A stretch of 56,052 nucleotides of DNA from the NCBI GenBank assembly GCA_002753515.1, contig PEAK01000023.1, positions 1 to 56,052 of the forward strand. The letters are read 5' to 3'. Source of the stretch: Magnetococcales bacterium. GTDB taxonomy: Bacteria > Pseudomonadota > Magnetococcia > Magnetococcales > UBA8363. A program made the translations under genes and the position numbers. Positions 7,513 to 16,406 of this stretch are shown here, one piece after another (position 1 is the first letter of the stretch; each line of letters begins with the position of its first letter). Below the pieces are notes generated by a model that worked only from the letters and a program-made list of their open reading frames with translations, did not search any database and was not told the origin of the DNA.

Positions 7513-10215
7513 ATGAGCGTGCCCGGTTTCCCCCCCAAGGTTGCCACGATCACTTTGGTCGTGTTCTCCGGCCTGATACCCGTGATGGTGTGGACATGGC
7601 TTGTCCTGGGACACGGGACTTCCGCCATCCTCGCCGATCAAAAACTGTTGCTGCAAAACCTGGTCGAAACCAAAGTGGCCCTCGTGCAGGGCACCATGAA
7701 CAAACGTTTGGCCGATGTGCGTCTGTTGGCCTTGACAGCACCCTCCTTTGAAACGGTCACCCCCCCTCCGCCACCTCCCGAACCCTGTGAAACACCCGAC
7801 GATACGCCCCCTCCCGCCCCACACGAAAGCATCGGGGAAATGGCCCGGGTCACCGATGTGGCGGGACCATTACGCGACAAGGTGACCACGTTGCTCCATC
7901 AATTCTTTCAGGATCAACTCAAACCTGTCAAAACACTCGCCAGTGACAGCCAGTTACCCATGAAGCTGGTGGGCATCGATTGGGTTTTTCGTAACCACAA
8001 GCGCAAAGCGGGTGGGGAAAAATGGCAGCAATTCGCCAAAACCTTCACCCCCGCCCTGGATGCTTTTGTCCAAGCCAATGCCTATGACGATCTTTACCTG
8101 ATTTCCGCCAGGGGGGATATCGTCTATACGACCACCCGTGGGCCGGAACTGGGGGCCAATGTTGACGAAGCCCCCCTGAAAGGATCGGGCTTGCAGCGGT
8201 TGTTTTCCCAGGCCAGCAAACAGGTCGCCCTGGAAGACATCTCCCCATACGGTGTGGGCGATGTCAAACCTGCCGCCTTTACCGGTGCCCCTATTGTCCA
8301 TGAAGGTCGGGTGGTTGGCATACTCGCCTTGCGTTTTGATCTGTCGAGCAGGTTGCAACACTATTTCGCCCCACATGCGTTGCCATTCGCCCTCATCGCC
8401 GCCGATGGAGAGACGCGCTACAACGATGCCGCGTGGACGCAACTGCCCGCAGCGGTACAAGCCCTGCAATCCCTGCCCCAAACCATCCGTGCGACGGCAC
8501 AAGGTGTCATGGTACCGGAAAATTCGGGATTTCAGGTCGCCTGGGATCATGTTCAAACCAATTCCCTCGACTGGACAGTTCTGGCCTCCGCCCCGCTTCC
8601 CGAAGCACCCCCGGAACAAACGACCCCGCCGAAACCCGCCCCACTGTGTCAATCCGTGGCCCCTCCGGCACCCCCGGTTGTCACCCCGTCCCCGGTCAAC
8701 GCCACCCCGGGCAAGGATTATCTGGCAATTACCGGCTATTATGATCTGTTCCTGATCCGCCCGGACGGTCACGTAACCCATACCGCACGCGGTCAGGAAG
8801 ATTTGGGCACCAATCTGTTGAACGGACCCTACGCCAATACCAATCTAGGGCAATTGGTGCAGAAGGTGTTGACCACCAAGAGACCCCAGGCCTCCGATAT
8901 CGCCCCCTATCCCCCCAGTCGTAACGAACCTGCGGCTTTCCTGGCCGCACCCGTCCTGGTTGACGGCCAAGTGGTGCGTGTCGTGGCGTTGCAACGCCCC
9001 CTGGAAGAGATGACCGAGTTGCTCAACCCGGGATCCCTGCTGGGCCCCAGTGGCGATGTGGTTTTGGTTGGGGAAGATTTTCGCATGCGTTCCGACTCGT
9101 TTCTCACCCCCCGCACCCATGGGGTGAGCGCCTCTTTTCAGGGAACGATAGCCGACAATGGCATGGATATCCCGCCGGTACGCCAGGCCCTCTCTGGCGA
9201 ACGGGGAGTAACCACCCTGTCGGATGCAAACGGGAAACGTCGGCTCGTTGCCTTCGCCCCGGTTCCCAGCGCCGCAACCACCTGGGCCTTGCTCGCCAGT
9301 CGCGATCTCCCCCCTACCACCGAATCGTTGTTCAAAAACGCGGCCTGGACCTGGAAAGCCCTGGCGATTGCCACCCTGATCTGGTTTGCCTTGTCCGCCC
9401 TTATGCTGACCCTCCTGCAGGGACGCCCTTGGAAAAAACTGGCCCTGGTCACGGGCAAACTTGCCAAAGGACGCGCCGAAGATTTGCCGCACCAGGATTG
9501 GGAAACCTGGCGCGATTCCCTGGAACCACTCCACCAGGTCGTGGAACGTTGTTTCCATCTGCGGGGGAAACTCAGTGCCAGATATCTGAAACTGGCTGAA
9601 AAATGGGCGCAAATAACCCGGCTGGTGACCAACAGTAGCGCCCAACTCCCAACCAAGGGACTCGCCCTGGAAAGCCTCCCGGATAGTACCGGAGCCGTAC
9701 TGGATGCCTTGGCGCGCTGGCAACAACTCCCGGCACCCCTGCCCCCCGAGGCAATCCTCAAGGAAATTGACGCCATCGGCCTTAAATTGACCAGTCAACT
9801 CACGGAGATCCAGGAAATAGCCAATCAGGTCGCTCTTTTGGCCAACAGCACGACAAACCGTCCCTCACGGACATCCGCCAAAAAATTTACCGTGGCGGAA
9901 TCTTTGGCAATGATCCACACCTCGGCCAACAAGGTTCAGGATTTGTGCCGCGCTGGCCTTGAGACCAGCCTCACCTGGAGGAAAGGCGTGCTGCGGGCGC
10001 ACCAGGGGACGAAGAGTGATGACATCCTGGCAACGCTTCTCAAACGGATTGAAAATTTGTTGAAGGTTCAATCCCGTCTTATCAAGAGTCATGAAAATTC
10101 CGACTTGGTCGTGGGCGATGACCTGCGCCATCTGGTTGCGGAAATGACCCAGCAATTGGACAAGTTGTGGCAAACCATTGAATCCCTGCCGCGAAAGGAA
10201 CACCCCCTTGGGTAA
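7513..10215 (+). CDS. Divergent methyl-accepting-type receptor with two Cache-like modules
   Basis: This 900-residue membrane sensor follows cheA by 58 bases. A first membrane helix (residues about 9-32) and a second at about 615-640 enclose a large periplasmic part. That part holds two Cache-like modules with parallel motifs: DLYLISARGDIVYTT with a later SPYGVG segment, and DLFLIRPDGHVTHTA with APYPPS. A proline-rich linker joins them. A HAMP-like stretch follows the second helix. The cytoplasmic hairpin tip is barely recognisable: EIQEIANQVALLAN resembles the start of the MCP core, but the usual alanine- and glutamate-rich tip is gone. It may be a receptor that no longer binds CheA/CheW normally. 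ATG 7513 is the first start after an in-frame stop at 7465. Confidence 0.75.
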   Translation: MSVPGFPPKVATITLVVFSGLIPVMVWTWLVLGHGTSAILADQKLLLQNLVETKVALVQGTMNKRLADVRLLALTAPSFETVTPPPPPPEPCETPDDTPPPAPHESIGEMARVTDVAGPLRDKVTTLLHQFFQDQLKPVKTLASDSQLPMKLVGIDWVFRNHKRKAGGEKWQQFAKTFTPALDAFVQANAYDDLYLISARGDIVYTTTRGPELGANVDEAPLKGSGLQRLFSQASKQVALEDISPYGVGDVKPAAFTGAPIVHEGRVVGILALRFDLSSRLQHYFAPHALPFALIAADGETRYNDAAWTQLPAAVQALQSLPQTIRATAQGVMVPENSGFQVAWDHVQTNSLDWTVLASAPLPEAPPEQTTPPKPAPLCQSVAPPAPPVVTPSPVNATPGKDYLAITGYYDLFLIRPDGHVTHTARGQEDLGTNLLNGPYANTNLGQLVQKVLTTKRPQASDIAPYPPSRNEPAAFLAAPVLVDGQVVRVVALQRPLEEMTELLNPGSLLGPSGDVVLVGEDFRMRSDSFLTPRTHGVSASFQGTIADNGMDIPPVRQALSGERGVTTLSDANGKRRLVAFAPVPSAATTWALLASRDLPPTTESLFKNAAWTWKALAIATLIWFALSALMLTLLQGRPWKKLALVTGKLAKGRAEDLPHQDWETWRDSLEPLHQVVERCFHLRGKLSARYLKLAEKWAQITRLVTNSSAQLPTKGLALESLPDSTGAVLDALARWQQLPAPLPPEAILKEIDAIGLKLTSQLTEIQEIANQVALLANSTTNRPSRTSAKKFTVAESLAMIHTSANKVQDLCRAGLETSLTWRKGVLRAHQGTKSDDILATLLKRIENLLKVQSRLIKSHENSDLVVGDDLRHLVAEMTQQLDKLWQTIESLPRKEHPLG

Positions 10216-10337
10216 CGAACGTAAAAAAAGTAGCTTGAGTTTGCTACAGAACCGGATAAATCTATTTGCTCCCGACACAGCCAGAATTTCGACTTGTTTC
10301 TCATGGCAAAAAGACTATCATGGATCTCTGATAAATG

Positions 10338-10362
10338 CTCAATTTTTCAAAGTTGAAAATTG
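10338..10362. terminator. Imperfect hairpin downstream of the receptor gene
   Basis: TCAATTTTTCAA and TTGAAAATTGA pair almost fully, with one extra T in the left arm. The hairpin is AT-rich and has no clear T-run after it, so its role as terminator is tentative. Confidence 0.35.
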
Positions 10363-10389
10363 ATCTGATCTTGCAGAGGACCAACAAAA

Positions 10390-11382
10390 GTGAAACAACG
10401 GCAGTTGATCAGCTTCGACTGGGCCTTGAAACGACTGCTGCGCAGCAAGGCCAATTTTGAAATCCTGGAAGGATTTCTCTCCGAACTCCTTCATGAGGAA
10501 GTGCTAATCGTTGAAATCCTGGAAAGCGAAAGCAATCGGGAAGCCCGTAATGACAAATTCAACCGTGTCGATCTCAAGATCAAAAACACCCGGGATGAAA
10601 TTATTATCGTCGAGTTGCAATACGAACGAGAGTGGGACTACCTGCAGCGGTTACTCTTCAGCACCGCCAAAGCCATCACCGAACACATGACGGAAGGTGA
10701 GCCTTACTCCAGTGTTGTCAAAGTCATCACCATCAGCATCCTCTATTTTGATCTGGGGCGTGGCAAGGATTATATCTATGTGGGCAATACCTCTTTCAGG
10801 GGATTGCACACCCGGGAAGAACTAGCGTTGGACGAAGGGCAGAAGGCTTTGTTTCAACGCCCCTCGGTAGCCGCCATTTTCCCGGAGCATTACTTGATCA
10901 AAGTGAAAAATTTCGACGATGTCGCCCGCGATACCCTGGACGAATGGGTCTATTTTTTAAAAAACTCCGATATCCGTGATTATTTTACGGCTCAAGGCCT
11001 GAAAAAGGCCAAAGAAAAGCTCGACGTCCTGCAATTGCCAGAAACCGAGCGCAAAGCCTACGAACGTTATCAGGAAGAACTGCATGACCAAGCAAGCTTT
11101 GTACTCTCCACCTATGGTGCCGGTAAATGGGAAGGGCGACAGGAAGGGCGACAGGAAGGGCGACAGGAAGGGCGACAGGAAGGGCGACAGGAAGGGCGAC
11201 AGGAAGGGCGACAGGAAGGAGAAACCGCACTCCTGATGCGCCAGCTACAACGCCGTTTTGGCAATCTGCCCGCATGGGCCAATGAAAGAATATCCAAAGC
11301 AAACCTGTCCTCCTTAGAGAAATGGAGCCTTCGCATCTTCGATGCCCAGTCCCTGGACGATGTTTTCTCGGACAATGTATGA
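10390..11382 (+). CDS. Rpn-family PD-(D/E)XK nuclease / transposase-like protein with RQEG repeats
   Basis: This 330-residue protein belongs to the Rpn/PDDEXK_2 family. Its known members are DNA endonucleases that promote RecA-independent recombination, or are linked to phage defence. The core motif is a metal-binding Asp in NRVDLKIKN followed by IIIVELQYE. A GTG start at 10390 after GAGGACC is used. Residues about 247-276 are seven exact copies of Arg-Gln-Glu-Gly. The last 50 residues form the family's C-terminal DUF4351-like tail (RQLQRRFGNLPAWANE). The same tail occurs in the gene at 13734-14567. It stands alone, with no toxin-antitoxin partner visible. Confidence 0.85.
   Translation: MKQRQLISFDWALKRLLRSKANFEILEGFLSELLHEEVLIVEILESESNREARNDKFNRVDLKIKNTRDEIIIVELQYEREWDYLQRLLFSTAKAITEHMTEGEPYSSVVKVITISILYFDLGRGKDYIYVGNTSFRGLHTREELALDEGQKALFQRPSVAAIFPEHYLIKVKNFDDVARDTLDEWVYFLKNSDIRDYFTAQGLKKAKEKLDVLQLPETERKAYERYQEELHDQASFVLSTYGAGKWEGRQEGRQEGRQEGRQEGRQEGRQEGRQEGETALLMRQLQRRFGNLPAWANERISKANLSSLEKWSLRIFDAQSLDDVFSDNV
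11131..11214. repeat. Seven exact 12-bp tandem repeats (gaagggcgacag)
   Basis: The unit gaagggcgacag is repeated seven times without a mismatch and encodes the RQEG tract of the Rpn-family protein. Because the unit is four codons, gain or loss of copies keeps the frame. Confidence 0.97.
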
Positions 11383-11428
11383 CGCCGCCCCCAGAGAAAA
11401 GTTTGCTGGATTTTTCCGGTAACCAGTC
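11206..11428. repeat. Left arm of a long imperfect inverted repeat (Rpn C-terminal module)
   Basis: This stretch, from the last RQEG codons through the stop to CCGGTAACCAGT, recurs on the opposite strand at about 13692-13910. By eye roughly four bases in five match, and the match continues some 45 bases past the stop codon. The arms face each other across the cyclophilin and cyclase/cold-shock genes. Confidence 0.75.
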
Positions 11429-11641
11429 GATATCCAAATCAAATCTTATCTTTCCATGTTTTTTTCGGAAGGGTTACCTCTCCCACACGCATCAACGTCA
11501 TAAACCTTAACCCGCACCATGGACCCTGAGGGCAAATTGTGGGAAGCTCCACGTTTCCGGTTGCCTCATGGCGGCAAATCTGGCCATGATAACGTCCCGG
11601 TTTGCCTCAATCGACCATTCACAACGGAGAACCCATTGACC

Positions 11642-12250
11642 ATGCTGGCACGCATTCTATACATTGCCCTGCTTCTTGTTGCCGGTCTTGTCCATACCTG
11701 CCCCGCTGGCGCCGACACCACCGGAAAACCGACCCAATCAACCCAAACGACCGGAGCCCACCCCATGGTGACCCTCTCCACAAATCTGGGCGAAATCGTC
11801 CTGGAACTCGACGAGGCCAAAGCCCCCATAACTGTCAAAAATTTTCTCGAATATTTGGACAGTGGCTTTTATAATGGCACCATCTTTCACCGTGTTATCC
11901 CGGGTTTCATGATCCAGGGAGGAGGGATGCTCGCATCCATGGAAGAAAAGCCCAATGGTAATCCGATCAAAAATGAAGCGGATAACGGTTTGCTGAACAA
12001 TCGGGGAACCATTGCCATGGCTCGTACCCAGATCAAGGATTCCGCTACAAGTCAATTTTTCATCAACTTGGCCGACAACTCCTTCCTCAATCACGGCGGT
12101 CGCGATTTTGGTTATGCTGTTTTTGGCAAGGTTGTCAAAGGGATGGAAGTTGTTGATGCCATCGCCAAGGTCAAAACCGGCAACAAAGCGGGTCATTCCG
12201 ATGTCCCGAAGGAACCGGTCACCATACAATCGGCCACCCGTAGCCAGTAA
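11642..12250 (+). CDS. Cyclophilin-type peptidyl-prolyl isomerase, exported
   Basis: This cyclophilin isomerises prolyl bonds in secreted or outer-membrane proteins. The 202-residue form starting at ATG 11642 opens with a hydrophobic signal peptide ([17 protein letters not shown]). The open frame reaches further upstream to 11519, but that part is not family-like. The domain starts at [15 protein letters not shown]. The active-site motif [13 protein letters not shown], the strand TSQFFINL and the closing [13 protein letters not shown] are all present. It lies 14 bases upstream of the cyclase-like gene and may be co-transcribed with it. It is close to PpiA-type periplasmic enzymes. Confidence 0.92.
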   Translation: MLARILYIALLLVAGLVHTCPAGADTTGKPTQSTQTTGAHPMVTLSTNLGEIVLELDEAKAPITVKNFLEYLDSGFYNGTIFHRVIPGFMIQGGGMLASMEEKPNGNPIKNEADNGLLNNRGTIAMARTQIKDSATSQFFINLADNSFLNHGGRDFGYAVFGKVVKGMEVVDAIAKVKTGNKAGHSDVPKEPVTIQSATRSQ

Positions 12251-12264
12251 TCTTCGGGGACAGG

Positions 12265-13590
12265 ATGAAGACCGTCGGTAAAACGTTTCTTTGCATGCGA
12301 ATCTTCCATGCCGAAGCGATTAAAAAACGCCTCGGCAGCCAGCAATGGGCCGAGTTGTTCTCCAATTTTCACACCTTGGCCACCGAATTATCAGCCCAAT
12401 ATGGGGGCATGATCGTCAAACTCTATGGCGATGGACTCCTGGCTGCTTTTAATGCTGTCGAACAAGGTGTGCAAGCTGCGGTCGTCATCCAGGAAAGCCT
12501 TCAGGAACACCCTTTCAGCCAACCTTTGTCCCTCGCCATGGGGATCGCCTCCGGGCAAGCCATCGCCATCCCCATCAGCAGCAGTCATGTCGATTATTTC
12601 GGTACCTGTGTGGAAATTGCCGAAGAACTCGGGCAAAAAGCCCGCGGTCACGCCATTCTCATGAATCATCCGGTCTTCCCCCCCAATGACAACATTGAAA
12701 TTCATTCCAAAGCGGGGGAAGCCAACCAGCGCCATGTACGTGATTATTTCGTCGAACAACCGATTTTCCGCATGTCGGGCTACAACAAACCGTTAACCTG
12801 CTATTCCGTCTTCTGGCAAAACGAACCTGCCCACTACCTGACGCAAAATCCCATCGAAGAGTATCGACCCCACCCCTTGGCAGAAACCCACAGCGAACGC
12901 ACCTACTTTGGTCGGGTGTCCGCTTTTAAAAAAGAGCGTGGCTTTGGGTTTATTCAATATTATTCGGAGGACGACATCTACAAGGAAGTCTACTTCCACA
13001 TGACCTACGTGATCGCCCAGGTTCCCATCGCCGAACATGATCATGTCCAGTTCGTTGTCCGGCCCGGCAAGGAAGAACGCCCCCAGGCCTGCTCCATACT
13101 CGTCATGGGCAGCCGCCTGCGTGGCGTGGTGGAATCCGTCCAACCCGATGGTGCCGGATATATCGTCCTGACGATCCACGACAACGATATCATCCGCTTT
13201 TTCATGCTGCCCCGGGAAAACCGCGACAATCGCTTCCAAGCCAACGAACCGGTCTATTTTACCGTAGGCTCTGGATCCGATATCGAAGGTTTGGTAGCCC
13301 TGGATGTGGAATCCGCCGCCGAACCGGAAACCCATGAAGACACGGATGCCTTGGGGTTACCCATCGGCTCAACACAACAGGCTATCGTGAATGTCTACTT
13401 CAGCGACAAGGGATACGGTTTTGCTAAATGTCGGCGTAACAACATTTACGTACATGTCTCAGAACTGGCCGACCCCAAGCATGAGCCCGCCCCGGGGGAC
13501 ATGATCGAATTTCGCGTCAGCCCTGGCCGGGACAGTACCTATCGCGCCAACGACATCCGCATTCTCCCCAAACACACCCTGGCCTTCTGA
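12265..13590 (+). CDS. Degenerate class III nucleotidyl cyclase domain fused to three cold-shock-like domains
   Basis: This 441-residue protein has an architecture I do not recognise as a named family. Residues 1 to about 185 follow the class III adenylate/guanylate cyclase fold: the YGDGLLAAF strand keeps the second metal Asp (D56), LAMGIASGQAI is the next strand, and VDYFGTCVEIAEELGQKA is the helix that normally reads VNxAARL. The first metal Asp expected near residues 8-12 is missing (FLCMRIFHAE), so catalysis is unlikely. Residues about 212-282 are a cold-shock domain with RNP1-like RGFGFI and RNP2-like VYFHM. Residues about 284-350 are a weaker copy, and 372-436 another with KGYGFA and IYVHV. 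The N-terminus may bind a nucleotide or dimerise, and the cold-shock part RNA or single-stranded DNA. Confidence 0.72.
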   Translation: MKTVGKTFLCMRIFHAEAIKKRLGSQQWAELFSNFHTLATELSAQYGGMIVKLYGDGLLAAFNAVEQGVQAAVVIQESLQEHPFSQPLSLAMGIASGQAIAIPISSSHVDYFGTCVEIAEELGQKARGHAILMNHPVFPPNDNIEIHSKAGEANQRHVRDYFVEQPIFRMSGYNKPLTCYSVFWQNEPAHYLTQNPIEEYRPHPLAETHSERTYFGRVSAFKKERGFGFIQYYSEDDIYKEVYFHMTYVIAQVPIAEHDHVQFVVRPGKEERPQACSILVMGSRLRGVVESVQPDGAGYIVLTIHDNDIIRFFMLPRENRDNRFQANEPVYFTVGSGSDIEGLVALDVESAAEPETHEDTDALGLPIGSTQQAIVNVYFSDKGYGFAKCRRNNIYVHVSELADPKHEPAPGDMIEFRVSPGRDSTYRANDIRILPKHTLAF

Positions 13591-13691
13591 CCCGAGTTTA
13601 ACATAAGGTCAACGGGGAGCATCGGTTAGTTCCTCCTCAGCTCAACAGCAACCAACACGGAACACATCGTTTTCCAGCGTCACCCTTTACA

Positions 13692-13910
13692 ACTGGTTAC
13701 CGGAAAATTTGCGGAAAAGTCTCCTCGGTCGCGTCACATCTTATCTGAAAAAACATCGTCCAATAACTGAGCATCGAAAATACGAAGGCTCCACTTCTCC
13801 AAGGATGACAGATCTGCTTTGGCGATCATTTCGTTTGCCCATGCGGGCAAATTGCCAAAACGGCGTTGCAACTGACGAGTCAGGATTTTAGCCTCGCCTT
13901 CCTGTCGTCC
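13692..13910. repeat. Right arm of the inverted Rpn C-terminal repeat
   Basis: This is the counterpart of 11206-11428 in opposite orientation. It starts at ACTGGTTACCGG, downstream of the second Rpn-family stop, and runs into that gene as far as the single remaining RQEG. Confidence 0.75.
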
Positions 13911-14567
13911 TTTCACGAACAAATCTTTCAGAAAGTCATTTTCCATTACGTTAACAGTAATGGCCATTTCCTTTACCTCCTCACTGATCATCCACTCAAG
14001 TTTTCTCAGTCCAGCCAAAATTACCAACTGCTCCAAAGCATCAGCTTTGGCCTTCGGCCCCAGATTCGCAATCCTCCTCAAAATTGTCCGTATAGTCCCT
14101 CGCTCATCTGGCATGCGGCACAAGATGGCAAGGATGTTTTCCTCCATACTTCCGCTGGCCAACAAGACGCTACAATCCACATCTCGGATATTCCGCACAG
14201 TATAGCGGAAACTTAACGTTTCTTCCTCAATCCGATCTGGTAAAGACCGGCGCGCTCCATCACCCACGAACAAGACCAGCTGAATCAATCGAACCTTGGG
14301 GTACAGCCGCCGAATGAGCGCATAATATTCCACCATTCGCCAGTGCATATCCGCATCACCGCCACTTTGCAACTCCAGATGGCAGATATTTTCGTCTTTC
14401 AATCGAACCAGCAGGTCCGGCATGCGTTTCCTGATGGTTGGAAACTCCACGGTCAACAGTTCACGTGCTTCCTGGCCAATCAGCATGCGCAGCAGGTGTT
14501 GAGGCGGCGTCTGGAATATGAATTTCAGTGTTGTATCATAGTGATGTGGATGAACTCTATCCGTCAT
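13734..14567 (-). CDS. Rpn-family / DUF4351 protein, second copy
   Basis: This 277-residue protein belongs to the same nuclease superfamily as the gene at 10390-11382, but its core is quite different. Its PD-(D/E)XK-like motif reads RMPDLLVRLKDENICHLELQ. The final 50 residues match the other protein almost residue for residue (RQLQRRFGNLPAWANE, SLEKWSLRIFDAQ, LDDVFSD). Only one RQEG is present, where the other has seven. ATG 14567 is a normal start. The two genes point towards each other. The shared tail on unlike cores suggests module exchange or recombination between family members. Confidence 0.82.
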   Translation of the reverse strand: MTDRVHPHHYDTTLKFIFQTPPQHLLRMLIGQEARELLTVEFPTIRKRMPDLLVRLKDENICHLELQSGGDADMHWRMVEYYALIRRLYPKVRLIQLVLFVGDGARRSLPDRIEEETLSFRYTVRNIRDVDCSVLLASGSMEENILAILCRMPDERGTIRTILRRIANLGPKAKADALEQLVILAGLRKLEWMISEEVKEMAITVNVMENDFLKDLFVKGRQEGEAKILTRQLQRRFGNLPAWANEMIAKADLSSLEKWSLRIFDAQLLDDVFSDKM

Positions 14568-14692
14568 AATCCAACCACCAAACCAATTTTTTCATAATAT
14601 ACACTATTAATATTCTGTCGGAGTTATCTTTATGATCTTATCCTTTTCGTCTACTGAAATCAATATCATCCGAAAGCCAATTGGGAAATCTC

Positions 14693-15097
14693 TTACCCGG
14701 ATGACCCATTTGAGAGGTTCTGGTAATCCGCTCTGATTTCGGTGGTAATGCCGCCACGCACATGAAATACCGCCCGCACAGTCATGGAACGCGGTCGGGC
14801 AACCGCCACCAACTCGTCGAGAACCCGATTGGTCACCGCCTCATGGAATGCCCCCTCATTCCTGAAACTCCAGAGGTAATTCTTGAGTGATTTCAGCTCA
14901 ATACAGAGCTGATCCGGGATATAGACAATGTGAAAGACCGCAAAATCGGGCTGACCGGTTTTCGGGCACAGACAGGTGAATTCGGGGCAGGTCAAATCAA
15001 TCTGATAATCCCGCTCCGGTTTGGGATTGGCAAAGGTTTCCAACATGGCAGAGTTCCTTAAGGCAACCGAAGTACGCCCCCCACACGCACAAGCCAT
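14693..15097 (-). CDS. queF: NADPH-dependent preQ0 reductase QueF
   Basis: QueF reduces the nitrile of preQ0 to the amine preQ1 in queuosine synthesis. This is the short, single-domain type (134 residues). The catalytic Cys is C44 in [12 protein letters not shown], with the proton-relay Asp in PDF. The QueF motif ELKSLK (E67) binds NADPH. The ATG follows the stop of the SPOR lipoprotein gene without a gap, and a later in-frame Met at residue 18 is another possible start. It works in the same pathway as QueE at the left end of the window, but the two genes are not in one operon. Confidence 0.93.
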   Translation of the reverse strand: MACACGGRTSVALRNSAMLETFANPKPERDYQIDLTCPEFTCLCPKTGQPDFAVFHIVYIPDQLCIELKSLKNYLWSFRNEGAFHEAVTNRVLDELVAVARPRSMTVRAVFHVRGGITTEIRADYQNLSNGSSG

Positions 15098-16126
15098 TTA
15101 TTCCAACTTGTTTGTGACAGGACCCGTTTTAATATCATGTTTTTGTAAATCTTTCGCCATGGCCTGCGCCTCATCGAAATCCGCGAATGGCCCAACATAG
15201 ACCCGGTAGACGGGGACACCATCCGCCCGCGATTGCTGTTGCAGATAGGGGACGTTCAAAACTTTCATGCGTTTGACCATTTTTTCCGATTCCACATAAT
15301 CGGAAAACTGCCCCATGGTGACATAATATCCCTTACCGACGTTAACCGAACCCGAACCGGTCTGCCACGGAGCCGCTTCCAGGGGATTGGCGGGAGCGTC
15401 ACCGAAATCCACGGGTTGGTCGATACGCTCTGCCATACCCTTGGCCATGATGGAATCAGAAGGAAGTATTGCCGCCGCATCCGGAGCCATTTTTTCCTCT
15501 TTCATGAGCCCGCCACGCAACGAGTGATCACCCAATGTCGTCTCGTCCGACATCGGTTTATGAACGGTCTCCCCATCCCCCTTGGTCGCATCCATCAGGG
15601 GAGCCGGTTGGCCGGACTTCGGGATATCCTCCCCCCCGACCCGTTCCGCGGATGGGGTGCTGGCAAACAAACCGGCCACCTTATCTTTGGTATTGCGATA
15701 CCAACCGGTGAAGAACCCCTCGGAATCGCTCGAACGGCTCGATTCAGGTTGTTTTTTGGCTTCTGCCTGCTGTGGTCTGGGCGCAAAGGTTACCACCCCA
15801 TCGTTCTTGGCCTGAAAATCGCTTCTCTCGGATAGCTTCGGTTGGGAAGATTCCACCTGAGACGGTGGGGGAGGTTCCATCTTGACCGCTTGGGGAGGTT
15901 CCATCTTGACCGCTTGGGGAGATTCCATTTTTGATGGTAAGGGAGATTCCACCTTGGCCACCCCCTTGGCCGAATCCTCTCCCACCTGCTGTACCGCAGG
16001 GGCATACTGGATAGGCACCCGCTGCAAGGAATTCGTGCAACCACACACCAACAGGGATAACCCCAAAACAGAAATGCCGCATTGCAAGCGCAATCTGAGC
16101 GGAAGTGGACGGTTCCATGCAATCAT
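15098..16126 (-). CDS. SPOR-domain lipoprotein
   Basis: This 342-residue protein starts with a signal peptide ending in a lipobox (LSLLVCGC, lipidated Cys about residue 30), so it should be anchored in a membrane. A low-complexity stretch (about 55-95) repeats KMEPPQAV-like units. The last 75 residues form a SPOR domain (YYVTMGQFSDYVESEKMV, then VPVYRVYVGPFADFDEAQAMAKDL), a fold that binds denuded peptidoglycan at division sites. It directly precedes queF on the same strand. A role at the septum or in cell-wall remodelling is likely by family; the partner is unknown. Confidence 0.85.
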   Translation of the reverse strand: MIAWNRPLPLRLRLQCGISVLGLSLLVCGCTNSLQRVPIQYAPAVQQVGEDSAKGVAKVESPLPSKMESPQAVKMEPPQAVKMEPPPPSQVESSQPKLSERSDFQAKNDGVVTFAPRPQQAEAKKQPESSRSSDSEGFFTGWYRNTKDKVAGLFASTPSAERVGGEDIPKSGQPAPLMDATKGDGETVHKPMSDETTLGDHSLRGGLMKEEKMAPDAAAILPSDSIMAKGMAERIDQPVDFGDAPANPLEAAPWQTGSGSVNVGKGYYVTMGQFSDYVESEKMVKRMKVLNVPYLQQQSRADGVPVYRVYVGPFADFDEAQAMAKDLQKHDIKTGPVTNKLE

Positions 16127-16212
16127 GCCTGATTCTCCCTAAACTTTTCAAAAAAGAGACTTCAAACCTTCTTGACAGTCGCCTGCAACATTGCAAACAT
16201 CGACACACCTTA

Positions 16213-16367
16213 CTTAAACCGCAACCAGCACGGGATACGTAGTTTTCTAGCGTCATCCCCGCGAAAGCGGGGATCCAGGGAGTCTACACACCTTTCCCTG
16301 ACTTTCTGGATCCCCGCTTTCGCGGGGATGACAAGAACTGCGCATCCCAAGATAGCTGCGGTTTAAG
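16213..16367. repeat. Palindromic repeat element, second copy of the CCCGCTTTCGCGGG type
   Basis: Perfect 27-bp inverted arms lie at 16252-16278 and 16306-16332, each with an inner hairpin. An outer 11-bp inverted pair, CTTAAACCGCA (16213-16223) and TGCGGTTTAAG (16357-16367), brackets them. The inner arms resemble those in the MITE at 1291-1459 but the outer ends differ, and I see no target duplication. It fills the divergent gap between the SPOR gene and the small lipoprotein gene. Confidence 0.8.
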
Positions 16368-16406
16368 GCCCCGGTCACTGTCACCAACAATCAAGGGAGT
16401 TACCCC

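Noticed and set aside
11131-11214. CRISPR-like array
   Set aside because: The units are 12 bases without spacers and lie in frame within a coding region; they are a coding tandem repeat.
16172-16366. Small plus-strand frame across the palindromic repeat
   Set aside because: It is made mainly of the repeat itself (the FWIPAFAGMT-like translation seen whenever this palindrome is read) and has no ribosome site.
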